DNA from: a virus
Strand: one strand, 5' to 3'
DNA: 64,000 nucleotides
IMG/VR virus record: IMGVR_UViG_3300048838_001413
Location: 1-64,000 of that record
Positions within the stretch are counted from its first letter, which is position 1. Each line of letters begins with the position of its first letter. The position numbers and the translations under genes were made by a program. Of this stretch, positions 45,990 to 55,800 are shown one piece after another. The notes under the pieces are model-generated. The model saw nothing but the letters and a program-made list of their open reading frames with translations, was not told the DNA's origin and searched no databases.

Positions 45990-48080
45990 TTATTCAAAAT
46001 TCCAGCCGGTGTTATTCCCTGAGTTGGTTGAGTTTCGTGCTATCCATGCGCTGTTTACATTAATGCCCATGATGCGCCTGATGCTTGCCTTTGCAATGCC
46101 GGCAGCTTTGTTTATTGATGCCCAGGTTTTGCCGAGGAAGGTTTTGATGCGGGGAGATCCGGTGACGCTTGACCAGGATATATTGCAGTATTCGACTGTG
46201 AAATCGTTTGTAGAAAGGTTGACGATCTTATGCTGAGCGGCTGTCATGCTTGTAATTGTGATCGGTAAAAGTTCTGTTCCGTTCGCCGTAAGGTTATATA
46301 ATTCATTTGTACCCATTTCCGAAAAGCGCACTCTTTTGCCTGCATCTATAATTAAACTGTTTATTCTTGTCTTTACTAAGGTGCCAAGACTGCTTATTTC
46401 AGTAAAGCCTGTGTTAGATCCTTCAAATATCAAAATATTAAGCTGTAGTGTGGTAGAATTAAAATAATTAGTTGCGTTAGCGACGCTTGATGAAGGTGAT
46501 ATTCGAATTGTTGATGTACCACATTCAACTCCGTTTCCGGAAATATATAGAGCAATACCATAAGCACAGGTTAATGTTAGTGTACCGCTACGTAAAAAAA
46601 ACGCCCTTCCAAAGTAGTTTAACTGTCCTGCAATTAAATTATAATCATTCATATCAATCCCGCCAAGTGTATTAGCAAGAAATTGGATGCTGTTTGAACA
46701 AGTAACATCTGAAAGGAAAATAAGATTTACATTATAATTAGCCACGGTTATTGCTTTAATATCAACCCCGCTTGTATTCAAATAAGTGTTAATTCTGCTG
46801 TAGAAGTAAATAGAAAAAGTTGAACTTGTAAAGTCTAAAAGAGAACTTAAATAAATGGAACCGAAGACAATAAACCTAAAGTGATTTGAGGACCCTGTGG
46901 CAATATTTAAGTTATAAGTAATTGCCGAACAATCAAAATCAGTGCATGTTGACGTTGAATCGTAATTAATATCAGTAATCCCAAGTAAACTATTTTCGTC
47001 AATTATAACATTATCGTGGCAAAGAGGGTAATAATTACCTGTTCCGCTTCCACCCGTTGCTGAAAACCATTTTGAAGTATCTGACCAGTTGCCCCCTGCA
47101 CCATACCAATAGCAAGTTTTGCTCGCTGAAAATAAAATTCCCGAATTGTTGCCTGCGTTTCCTATACCGCCTGTTACTGCTGACAAATCCCAACTTGCAC
47201 TACCTGCTCCAGTTATATTCATAAAGTCAGCATACCGGATATTATTACTGTTAGATGTAATTGTTCTCCTTGTATTTATTGCAGATGAACGTATCCAGGT
47301 TCTTCTTTTGTTGCTTAACCCATCAACAGTAAATAAATTTAGAATATTGATGTTAGCTGATAATTCAACAGATTTCCAACCATCAGAATCATGACTTTCT
47401 ATTATTAAATTATAAAATGTTGTAGCCCCTGAAATTTCGGCTATACCGCTCCTTATTTTAATAGTGCCTGTGTTGTAATTAAATGTAAAATTTATAGAAT
47501 TTGAATTTTGCCACCTGAATACGCTTATTGTTCCGGACCCTAAAGTAAGCGTTTTTGTTCCTGCAGCTGTAACTATTGTATTGAGTATAATTGTATAATT
47601 ATTAACATTTAATTCGCCATTGAATAATGTAATTGAAGCTGTTGTTGATTGAAAGTTATTTAATAGGGTCCAACTGCCTCCAACTCCATTAAAATGGATA
47701 GCACTGAATGAAAGAACAGCAGGGATATTGATAGTTTCCGCTGATGTTGAACGAAAAATAATTTGAGAAGTGCTTGACCAATTCAATATTACGCTTCCTG
47801 GTATATCAATTGAACCATAAATGTTTAACTTTTTATTGTTAGATGAATTATTAAATGTTAAAACCTTTGATGTTAAACCGGAAGTATCAAAATCATGACA
47901 ATTACCATCAACATTAAGGCTTATTGTAAAGTTTGTTGTATGACTATTATTGTCGATATACACATCATCCGCACTCGTCGGCAAAAATCCCGCGCCTGGT
48001 GATCCGCCAGAAGAATCTGACCAATGGTTCGTAGCATCGCTCCAGTTTCCTGTACCTCCAACCCAATATCTTGCTGCCAT
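45990..48080 (-). CDS. Large adhesin/fibre, beta-helix-like
   Basis: A 696-aa protein. Two copies of a short Trp module (Y-W-V-G-G-T-G-N-W-S-D at the start, Y-W-Y-G-A-G-G-N-W-S-D near residue 325) each head a long Ser/Thr/Asn/Ile-rich beta-helix-like region. The DNA is visibly AT-richer than the neighbouring genes, which suggests recent acquisition. Likely the receptor-binding or surface-glycan-binding fibre. Confidence 0.7.
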   Translation of the reverse strand: MAARYWVGGTGNWSDATNHWSDSSGGSPGAGFLPTSADDVYIDNNSHTTNFTISLNVDGNCHDFDTSGLTSKVLTFNNSSNNKKLNIYGSIDIPGSVILNWSSTSQIIFRSTSAETINIPAVLSFSAIHFNGVGGSWTLLNNFQSTTASITLFNGELNVNNYTIILNTIVTAAGTKTLTLGSGTISVFRWQNSNSINFTFNYNTGTIKIRSGIAEISGATTFYNLIIESHDSDGWKSVELSANINILNLFTVDGLSNKRRTWIRSSAINTRRTITSNSNNIRYADFMNITGAGSASWDLSAVTGGIGNAGNNSGILFSASKTCYWYGAGGNWSDTSKWFSATGGSGTGNYYPLCHDNVIIDENSLLGITDINYDSTSTCTDFDCSAITYNLNIATGSSNHFRFIVFGSIYLSSLLDFTSSTFSIYFYSRINTYLNTSGVDIKAITVANYNVNLIFLSDVTCSNSIQFLANTLGGIDMNDYNLIAGQLNYFGRAFFLRSGTLTLTCAYGIALYISGNGVECGTSTIRISPSSSVANATNYFNSTTLQLNILIFEGSNTGFTEISSLGTLVKTRINSLIIDAGKRVRFSEMGTNELYNLTANGTELLPITITSMTAAQHKIVNLSTNDFTVEYCNISWSSVTGSPRIKTFLGKTWASINKAAGIAKASIRRIMGINVNSAWIARNSTNSGNNTGWNFE

Positions 48081-48081
48081 A

Positions 48082-49329
48082 TTACAAAAGTTCTACCTGA
48101 ACCAGTTCGGGCTTGAAATAAATATGCGTTGCGCTTATTGCGAGGCCAAGCAGCTGACCCACATCGTTTGATCCGGATACCAGTGTTTGAGTAAATGCGC
48201 CGGATGAAGTGCTCAGGTAAACCGGAGCTCCGACTGTTAAACCGGTTAATCCGGCTATAACTCCTATGAGCAGAAATTCTCCCGAGGCATCAGCCGCCGT
48301 TGTTGCAACAGAAACGGCAAAAGCAAAAGAAGTTGCGACTGCATCGGCATCTGCTTTGTAGAGTTTACCTGCATTCATGTAACAAACATCGCCGGGTGCA
48401 AGGTTTTCGCCTGCTGTAAACATTGCCGTAAATCCCTGAAAGGTAAGTGTGCTGGTATCGAGCAAAAGGCTGGCACCGCCTCCGGAGGGAGTTTGCCATT
48501 CGGTGTCCCAATCGTCGGCACTCTTTTTCGCAAGTACCTGGTTTATGGTACCGCCAGCCGGGACTTGATGAATTATCGAGGTGGTAAGCCGTTCACGCCA
48601 AAATCCATTAAAATCGGCTTCAACCGGTTTAGCAATTTCTTCATGAGTTATGAGAATTGCTTCATATGCCGCCGTTAAATTTGGAACTAAAGTAAACGCA
48701 TCGCCAGGTGCATCGCGCCAGGCAATGTAACAATAATGGCCAAGAGCACCAGCTGTGGCATCTTCGCCAATGTATTTCACCCAAAGCCCGGTAAAATTAC
48801 CTGCAGCCGGAGCCGGAATTTCGGTATCGGTTGTAAGTACTGCAATGTATTTCAGCGCAGCATCAGGCGTTAATGAAAAATCAGTTCCCTCATCATCGGA
48901 AGCGTAAGCGATATAAAGATATGCGCTGTCGCCATCCTCACCAGCCGCCTGAACGCCTGTGTCCGTTTCGCCTATCCACCAGTTGCCGTTTGGCCCGATA
49001 AATGGGGTTTCTCCGTCAAGCCCTTCAGGAAGATCGACGAGTTCGATGGCGCCGGTTTCGGCATTGGTGTGGAGCCATTTATTGCGTTTTGCAAGGGGTA
49101 CCGATGGGTGGTCGAGTGGTTCGTCGATTTGGTGGGCGCGCTGGTGCGATTGTACCGGCGGAACAGATCCACCACCGAGGCAGATAATCTGTTCGGTGCC
49201 ATCGAGCAGAATCCTTTTGCTGAACCACAGTCCATCGACTTCGTTGTGCACAAGGGTTTCGGTGTCAATTTGATTGACGGTTGGGATTGCCCCCTGAACT
49301 CTTGTCCGTTTTATTTTCAGATAAGCCAT
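48082..49329 (-). CDS. Tail fibre/spike with DUF2190-like C-terminus
   Basis: A 415-aa protein. N-terminal attachment-like part, central region with E-T-P-F-I-G-P-N-G-N-W-W-I-G-E-T-D-T-G (a fibre G-x-N-G-x-W-W motif), and a last ~115 residues with L-A-P-G-D-V-C-Y, A-V-A-T-S-F-A-F-A-V and G-A-P-V-Y-L-S-T-S-S-G, the pattern of DUF2190-like trimeric caps. Its ATG overlaps the stop of the upstream gene by one base. Confidence 0.65.
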   Translation of the reverse strand: MAYLKIKRTRVQGAIPTVNQIDTETLVHNEVDGLWFSKRILLDGTEQIICLGGGSVPPVQSHQRAHQIDEPLDHPSVPLAKRNKWLHTNAETGAIELVDLPEGLDGETPFIGPNGNWWIGETDTGVQAAGEDGDSAYLYIAYASDDEGTDFSLTPDAALKYIAVLTTDTEIPAPAAGNFTGLWVKYIGEDATAGALGHYCYIAWRDAPGDAFTLVPNLTAAYEAILITHEEIAKPVEADFNGFWRERLTTSIIHQVPAGGTINQVLAKKSADDWDTEWQTPSGGGASLLLDTSTLTFQGFTAMFTAGENLAPGDVCYMNAGKLYKADADAVATSFAFAVSVATTAADASGEFLLIGVIAGLTGLTVGAPVYLSTSSGAFTQTLVSGSNDVGQLLGLAISATHIYFKPELVQVELL

Positions 49330-50510
49330 CAGGAAGCGGTTTCGATTTTATGTATGGGCAGGTAATTGTAAGTAAACTGAAAATAGTACATTCCCTGGCG
49401 GTCGGTTTTGCGGATGATCTGCTGCTTAGGGAAGCCGATGGGGTAAAGTTTGCCGCTGATGATTTCGTAAGCATCGTCAGACTCGAAGAATTGCGGCATA
49501 GCTGCCATAGTTTCGGCAGAAACGAAACCTGAGTTACATTCCACAGTTTCCTCGTAAGCGGTTCTTATGGTTTTGCGTGCATTGCCCTGAATTCCATACC
49601 AGGGTAAAACGGTAATAATTTCGGGTTCGTAATCGCCTGACTGCTGTGTTTTTCCGGTAGCCACAAAAGTATCGTATCCGCCCAGGGAATTGCGGAAAAT
49701 AAATTCGCGGCGCTGAGGGTAATTTGTTTCGTCGAGGATGTAGGTGTGTTTTGAGCTTACTGCAACAGTTGGACTCTTACCGATTTCAACGTCATAGCTT
49801 TCGAGTGTTTCGTCGGGATAGTTGGCTGCCATGTAGGCATCGAGGCCAAGTGCGTTATGACCGACATGAAATTCGACAACGTGGTATGGCCTGCCAACTG
49901 GTCCAATCGGGCTTCCCATCGGTGTGCGTGTAACACGTGTGCCGCTTTTGAATTTAAGGGTAACGAGCATATACAGGCTATCCCCTTCTTCAGGCCAGTA
50001 ATAGCAAAAGAAAAGTTTTTCGGTTTGCGCTTTGCTGACGTAGTGAGTAGATGGCCAGAACGTTAAAAAATTATGGGTAGTTGTAAGATAATTGAGGAAG
50101 GATGTGTAATTGCGATAGAACCAGGTGTGCAGATATGCCGGAATACGGCCATAAACGACGTAGTATTCCTGTACATCGATTTGTGTATCTTCGATTGGCG
50201 GAGCTCCGTAAAATTCCTCGAAGGTAAGTCCGAAAATGGCAAAGTTACCGGTAGCGTATCGGGGGATATCTCCATCGGGGAAGAGGAAAACAGGGTTTAG
50301 TATAGATTTAAAGTATTCGCTGATTTCAAAAGCACAAATACCAGCAGAATCGGCGGGAGCGCTATCTTGTCCGATAGTCGCCTGCCCCTGCTTAATTGTG
50401 ACATCAACCCTGAGATTATCTTCGGTTGTTTCGTCGCTCTGAAGCCGCCATATTGAAGGGTTGTGGCTGAGTCCGAGCGCGGGAGGTTGAGATATTAGAG
50501 TCAATGCCAT
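49329..50510 (-). CDS. Baseplate/tail protein
   Basis: A 393-aa protein starting M-A-L-T-L-I-S-Q-P-P at 50508-50510; a longer frame would pass through the promoter at 50534-50569. Beta-rich with many aromatic residues, no family recognised. It lies between the 749-aa tail protein and the fibre genes, so a distal tail or baseplate component is likely. Confidence 0.6.
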   Translation of the reverse strand: MALTLISQPPALGLSHNPSIWRLQSDETTEDNLRVDVTIKQGQATIGQDSAPADSAGICAFEISEYFKSILNPVFLFPDGDIPRYATGNFAIFGLTFEEFYGAPPIEDTQIDVQEYYVVYGRIPAYLHTWFYRNYTSFLNYLTTTHNFLTFWPSTHYVSKAQTEKLFFCYYWPEEGDSLYMLVTLKFKSGTRVTRTPMGSPIGPVGRPYHVVEFHVGHNALGLDAYMAANYPDETLESYDVEIGKSPTVAVSSKHTYILDETNYPQRREFIFRNSLGGYDTFVATGKTQQSGDYEPEIITVLPWYGIQGNARKTIRTAYEETVECNSGFVSAETMAAMPQFFESDDAYEIISGKLYPIGFPKQQIIRKTDRQGMYYFQFTYNYLPIHKIETAS

Positions 50511-50533
50511 AATGTAAAACTTTAAAAACGTGA

Positions 50534-50569
50534 CGAAAATAGAAGCGCGAAATGATAAAAAAAAGGACA
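50534..50569 (-). promoter_or_regulatory. TGTCCTTT-class promoter
   Basis: TGTCCTTT (50569-50562), 20 nt, TATTTTCG (50541-50534), 23 nt before the ATG of 49329-50510. Opens the fibre sub-operon. Confidence 0.65.
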
Positions 50570-50589
50570 GACAGCAAAGCCGGTTAAGT

Positions 50590-52839
50590 TCAGGAATCAG
50601 GATCCATATTTCGCCTGACCGCGATAATTTCGGAAGTTGAGATATGATCTTCACGGATATTGAACCGGACCTCTTTTAAAAGGAAGTCCACGCCGTGAAC
50701 CCGGTGCCATTCAAAAAAGTCGAGCTGAGCAATTTCGAGGGGTGTTAATTGTTTATTAATGATAAAATCGCCGGGGCTTTTCAGTACAAAATCGACGAAT
50801 CGTTTCAGTTTATTGTTGAAGATTCCGTAAACAGATTCGAGGCGGAGTCCCTGATCGGTAATTCTATTGCCGGCATAATCGTAAACATCGTTTGATGCGA
50901 AAGGGTAGTTATCGCCGTTGCTATCGAGGTATCTGCCCCAATAGAAGAGTAGAGCCTGTAAATGATCGCCACGGTAAGCTTCGGGCAATTGCTTGAAATT
51001 GCCGGCATGGTGTACCAAAGGCACATGCCAGTCGCGCATAGGAGCGCTGATTGTTTTGTCGCCGTTTCCATCGATGGGATGCCAATAGTCCATGAGGACG
51101 GTATTGAGTTTATTTTCGATGGTAAACGGTTCGTTTTCGGAATTTTCGTCGATGTCTTTTACCTCGAGGGCGAAGTCGAAGCTATGGAAAACCCAGTTGA
51201 GGACGCCCATTTCGGGGTCGTAGTTCCAGACATACCAGGCGTGTCGTGTTGTGACATAATAGCAGTCGTTTATTTGCGGATCGGTGATTCCGCTGAGATC
51301 ATTTATTATGGTCACAGAGCCTTTAATGGTAAGCCCGTCGAGGGTTTTAACATACTTTTTCAGGTAGTCGCAATCCACGGGGGTATATTTGACAGAATAC
51401 CCGCTGTAAGATTTATTCTGCAGCAGCGGTTTTCCGATCACATTGTCGGAGAATTCGATGGCTCCGGGTTTGGTGATGATATCGTCGATAAACTGAAATT
51501 CGATTTTGCGCCGGGTAGAATCCACTTTGAAAGTAAGCCCGAGCGCCATAGTTATGTTTTTGAGGAAATCAGAAAGGGGTTCCTCGGGCATACATTCGTT
51601 GAGGGTGATGGGGGTGTTTTCGTAAAAGTAATTGTTGATGAAGTAATTGTGAACGTACACAAGCTGCCTGAGCTCGTTTGTGGTGAAAACGTTGTTGATG
51701 ATGTTATAGCCTATGTGTGCAAAAAGAGATTTAATCATATAGGCCACGTATGGGAAAGGAGAGAACAGGTTGAGCAAAGCGTACCATATACCCTGGTTCT
51801 GACCCATGATTACATACGGAAACTTGCCGTTGATGTAGTAATTGATATAAGGGGCGAATTTGCCGTAATATTCCTGCAGGTCGGAGAAGTCGATCTGATA
51901 CAGGCTTTCGGGGATATTGCCGAGGATGGTTGGGTTATTAACCGGAAAAACGGTGTAATTGTGATCGGGGTAAGCGTATGAAATTTCGGGCTGGAAAGGA
52001 GTAGAGCCATCGTCGATAACAATGGTAGATCCACCCATAATTGACATAATCACGTATTGAAAACCATAGCCCTGCACGGAATAGGCGGCCACGCAAAAGG
52101 TAAGGAAATCGCCCTGGTTAAAAGTCCATGTATGGTCATATCCATGGCTATCTGATTCAATGACATCCTGTTTTATCCGGATTCCGTTTTTATAAATTTC
52201 GAAAACTCTGGCGGTACCGGCGGGGAAAGTTTCGCCGAGCATGGTAATGGTACCGAATTTTGAATTGATAACCGCTTTAATGTTAAAATCGCCATCGTAG
52301 GGGATAGTCCATTGAAAGTTTGTCATGTTGAGGCAATTGAGGGTATCAATACGCCTGGCATCGGGTTGAATCCAAATATTTTCGATAAAGAAGTCAGGTT
52401 TTTCGAAGAAGAAATTCTGATCGATTGAGAATTGCGAATATGAGATTTTGGGTTCAAAAGTAACCTGTTGATCGAGGTTAAGGTCTTTAAGGGTAGAATT
52501 TTTGAGTACCCGGGCAATATCTCCGGTATCGACCGGCATACTGATTTCGATTGACTCTTCAGACATTTCGGTGACAGTGGCCGTGCCTGAATAGAACAAA
52601 GGACCGAAGCGAAGTTCGAAAGGTTTTTGAACGGATTGTTTGCCTTTGCGTGCCGGGCGATGGCCGAAGCTGAGTTCTGATTTCAGTTCGTTGGTAAAGG
52701 GTAGCGTAAAGTTAAAAATAAAGCTTCCCGGGATATTGTTTTCGGTGGTTTGAAATATAGGCGAACGCAGCACCACGGGAATATCGGCTCCGCTGGTTGA
52801 CACGTTTACAGAACCCAATTTAAGACTAAGGCGAATCAT
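50590..52839 (-). CDS. Large tail/baseplate protein
   Basis: A 749-aa beta-rich protein directly after the tape measure. N-terminal region: I-P-G-S-F-I-F-N-F-T-L-P-F-T-N-E-L-K-S. Several long aromatic strands follow. By position it is the distal tail / baseplate hub. I know similar-sized proteins from Bacteroidota siphophages at this place, without a named family. Confidence 0.65.
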   Translation of the reverse strand: MIRLSLKLGSVNVSTSGADIPVVLRSPIFQTTENNIPGSFIFNFTLPFTNELKSELSFGHRPARKGKQSVQKPFELRFGPLFYSGTATVTEMSEESIEISMPVDTGDIARVLKNSTLKDLNLDQQVTFEPKISYSQFSIDQNFFFEKPDFFIENIWIQPDARRIDTLNCLNMTNFQWTIPYDGDFNIKAVINSKFGTITMLGETFPAGTARVFEIYKNGIRIKQDVIESDSHGYDHTWTFNQGDFLTFCVAAYSVQGYGFQYVIMSIMGGSTIVIDDGSTPFQPEISYAYPDHNYTVFPVNNPTILGNIPESLYQIDFSDLQEYYGKFAPYINYYINGKFPYVIMGQNQGIWYALLNLFSPFPYVAYMIKSLFAHIGYNIINNVFTTNELRQLVYVHNYFINNYFYENTPITLNECMPEEPLSDFLKNITMALGLTFKVDSTRRKIEFQFIDDIITKPGAIEFSDNVIGKPLLQNKSYSGYSVKYTPVDCDYLKKYVKTLDGLTIKGSVTIINDLSGITDPQINDCYYVTTRHAWYVWNYDPEMGVLNWVFHSFDFALEVKDIDENSENEPFTIENKLNTVLMDYWHPIDGNGDKTISAPMRDWHVPLVHHAGNFKQLPEAYRGDHLQALLFYWGRYLDSNGDNYPFASNDVYDYAGNRITDQGLRLESVYGIFNNKLKRFVDFVLKSPGDFIINKQLTPLEIAQLDFFEWHRVHGVDFLLKEVRFNIREDHISTSEIIAVRRNMDPDS

Positions 52840-52851
52840 AGGGATCAGTTG

Positions 52852-55800
52852 TTAGAATGAAGAATCTTTTTCGATTGTATCTACTTTTTCAGTCATATCC
52901 TCATAATCCTGGTACACGAGTTTTGCGCGGATGTTTCCTGATTTAAGGATTTGGTTAAGGGTTGTAAGTGCAGCTGTGAGTTCCCTGTAATTGGGTATCT
53001 CAGTTTCGCGGGGGCTGATTGGTTTGGTGTTGGATGGCTTAGCACTACCGGCTCCTGAATCCTGATAGAAAAAACCTCCGTTAACTCTTCCGGGCAGCGA
53101 TGGGATGGCAGCTGACAGATCGACGGTTTTGAGGTTATGGCTGATGCGTGCCATTTCGAGCATTTGAATAAGTGGTGCGATGGATGGATTATCCATTGCT
53201 TCATCGGGAATCACGTATTCGCGTGAGCCGGGTTTTTCGCCGGCCAGAATTGTAGGTTTATCAATCCAACCTCTTTTATCGGGCTGGTATGAGGCTTTGA
53301 ATTTTTTCTTATCCTGAGCGCGGAAAACGTCGAAGAAACCACCTTCTTCCTTGCCGGGTAATTGAGGCAGCGGGGTTGATGCGATGATTCCGATCTGAAG
53401 TGCTCCGGCAGCTGCGGCCAGTGCCATGAGTGCGATATTTGGATTGGCTTCGGCGATGGCCGCTGCCATGTTGATGATTGCCTGAAACATGGCTACATTT
53501 CTGTCGCGTATGGCTTGCTTGCGTGCATAAATCGCCTTTTGATTATCGAGCTTGCTGTCGAGTTCATCGGTTTTTTTGTTGTAGAGATCCTGGCTGATGA
53601 TTCCCTTTTCGAGTTGATCGTCGAGCAGCTTTTTGCGGTAATTGATGCGTTTTTCGTATTCGGTAAGGGCTTTATCCTCTTTGTTTTTGATGATTGCATT
53701 GGTATCGGCCCAGGCATTAGACAAAGCATAAGCGGCCATAGCAATACTTTCGACCATATCTTCACCCTTTTTCAGGTTATCGAAAAGGGTTTTCCAGTCG
53801 TCGGTTGTGAATCCGAGGATATCGGTTTTGAACTTACCTTTCATTTTGATGTCGTGCTCTTTTTCATCATCTTCGCCGGTAGCCTCTTTGCGTTCTTTTT
53901 TGAGCTGACGTAGCTTTTCGATTATTTCGTTGATCAGCTCCATGGTGGTATCGAATTCCTCCTGGCTTATGATTCCATCGGCGAGGGAAAGCCCCTCGAG
54001 TGCACCTCCATCTTTGAACGACTGCATTTCGGTGAGCAGGGTTTCGAGGTGTTGGATGGTGAGATCGGTTTCCTTGATTTGCTGATCTTTCTGAATTTTT
54101 AATCGCGCCTGATTGAGGGTTTTGATGTCTTTAAGTTCCTCGTCGGAATAAGTTTTTTTCAGGTGAGCCATGCCCTCTTCGTAGGTAGTGATAAGGTCGA
54201 GCTCTTTGATATGTTCGAGTTTCATGGCTGCCAGCGTGGTATCGAATGCAAGTTGCTTATCGTCGATATTCTTTTTGATGGCATCGGCATCTATTTTGTC
54301 GATGGCCAGCTGGTGTTTTTGTTTGAGCGTTTCATAAGCCAGTGCTTCGGCTTCGGAGAGGTCTTTTTTCTGTTTGTGGAAGATGTTTAGTTTTTTGAGT
54401 TGATCGTTAAAATCGAGTTCAGCTTTTTGCACGGGCGATAATTCAATGCCGGCAGCATTGATTTCGTCGAGGCGTTTTTGTTTGTCGCGTTGAATTTCGA
54501 GTTCTTTATCGACGATTTTCTCCATGAGTTCGGTACGATCTTCGGCATCTTTATCCATTTGTTTGAGCCTGCCTCTCATAAAGCTGAGGCTGATCTGGTC
54601 GAGTTTGTTGTTGAGATCTTCTTCGGTTTTGATAAGCCCTTTCTGGTATCTGCGTTTTGCGTTTATGCGTGCATTCATTTCGGCTTCATCGGAATATTTA
54701 TCCTTTGTGCCTGAAACTCCACCTTCGTTTGTAAATCCGGTGGTAGCATTTATGAGCTGTTTTTCGAGGTTGGTGATGATTGTTTCGGTGGTAAGGATAC
54801 GGTTTAATAATTTTTCCTTCATTACTTCATCCGTAACGTGTTTGAGCGCAAATTGATAATCGGCTAAGGACTTCTTCTGAAGTTCTATTTCTTCTTTAAT
54901 GGAATCGGTTCGGGTATCTTTGGCTTTTTTGGCCAGCTCTTCCATTTGCTTTATATAATTTTTATTCAATCCCTCGAGGTGATTGTATTCTGATTCAAGA
55001 CTTTTAATGAGAGCAGTGTTCATCTGGGTTTGAGGATTTGCCCTCATATCGGCGAGATATTGTTCAATCTCGATTATTCTCACATTGTTGTCGATGATCT
55101 TTTGCTTGTAAGCTTCAGATTTTGCTTCAAGTGCAATGATTTTGAGGCGTGTATGATATTCACGGTTAAGCGCCTGCATAATCTGAAAAATATCATTATA
55201 CATTAGCTTTTCTTTATTAAGCCCTGCGAGCAATTCGGGATATTTCTGAATAAGGTCGCCTACCAGTTTATTGCGGAGTGCGCCGCCTTCGTTGGTGGCA
55301 TTGATCATATTAAACAATTCTTCCAGTTCAGATCTTTCCTGTTGAACAGCCCTTGATCTGTCGGCATGAATGCGATTGTATTCTTCGTTGAGCGACATGG
55401 CTTCCTTAATGGCATCGGAAATTCTCATTCTGTAAATGGAAACAGCGGCAACCACGGCCATGATTGCAGCGGCCAATAAAATCCATGGGTTTGTAAGTGT
55501 GATTGCCCTGAGTGCGATTTTTGCTTTCGCGGCCTTGTAAATACTTCCGGTCATGGCGAAATAGGCAACCTTTACGCGGAGCAAAGCGGCCTGTAAATAT
55601 CCGGAAGTGATAATCTGTAACTTCTGCAGGGCAACAATGGTTTTTAAGGCAGTACGGTAAACCAGGATGTAAGTAATGAGTGCTGCAATTGCGCTTCTGT
55701 GTTTATACACAAATCCGATAATTGCGCCGGTTGATTTCATAAACTGTTCCTGCACGCTGAGTCCGTGCATATAAACCGGGAATAGTTTTTCGCCCAGTTC

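Noticed and set aside
43178-49329. Diversity-generating retroelement acting on the fibre genes
   Set aside because: Fibres have an Mtd_N-like attachment module, but no reverse transcriptase, template repeat or Avd-type gene was seen in the window.
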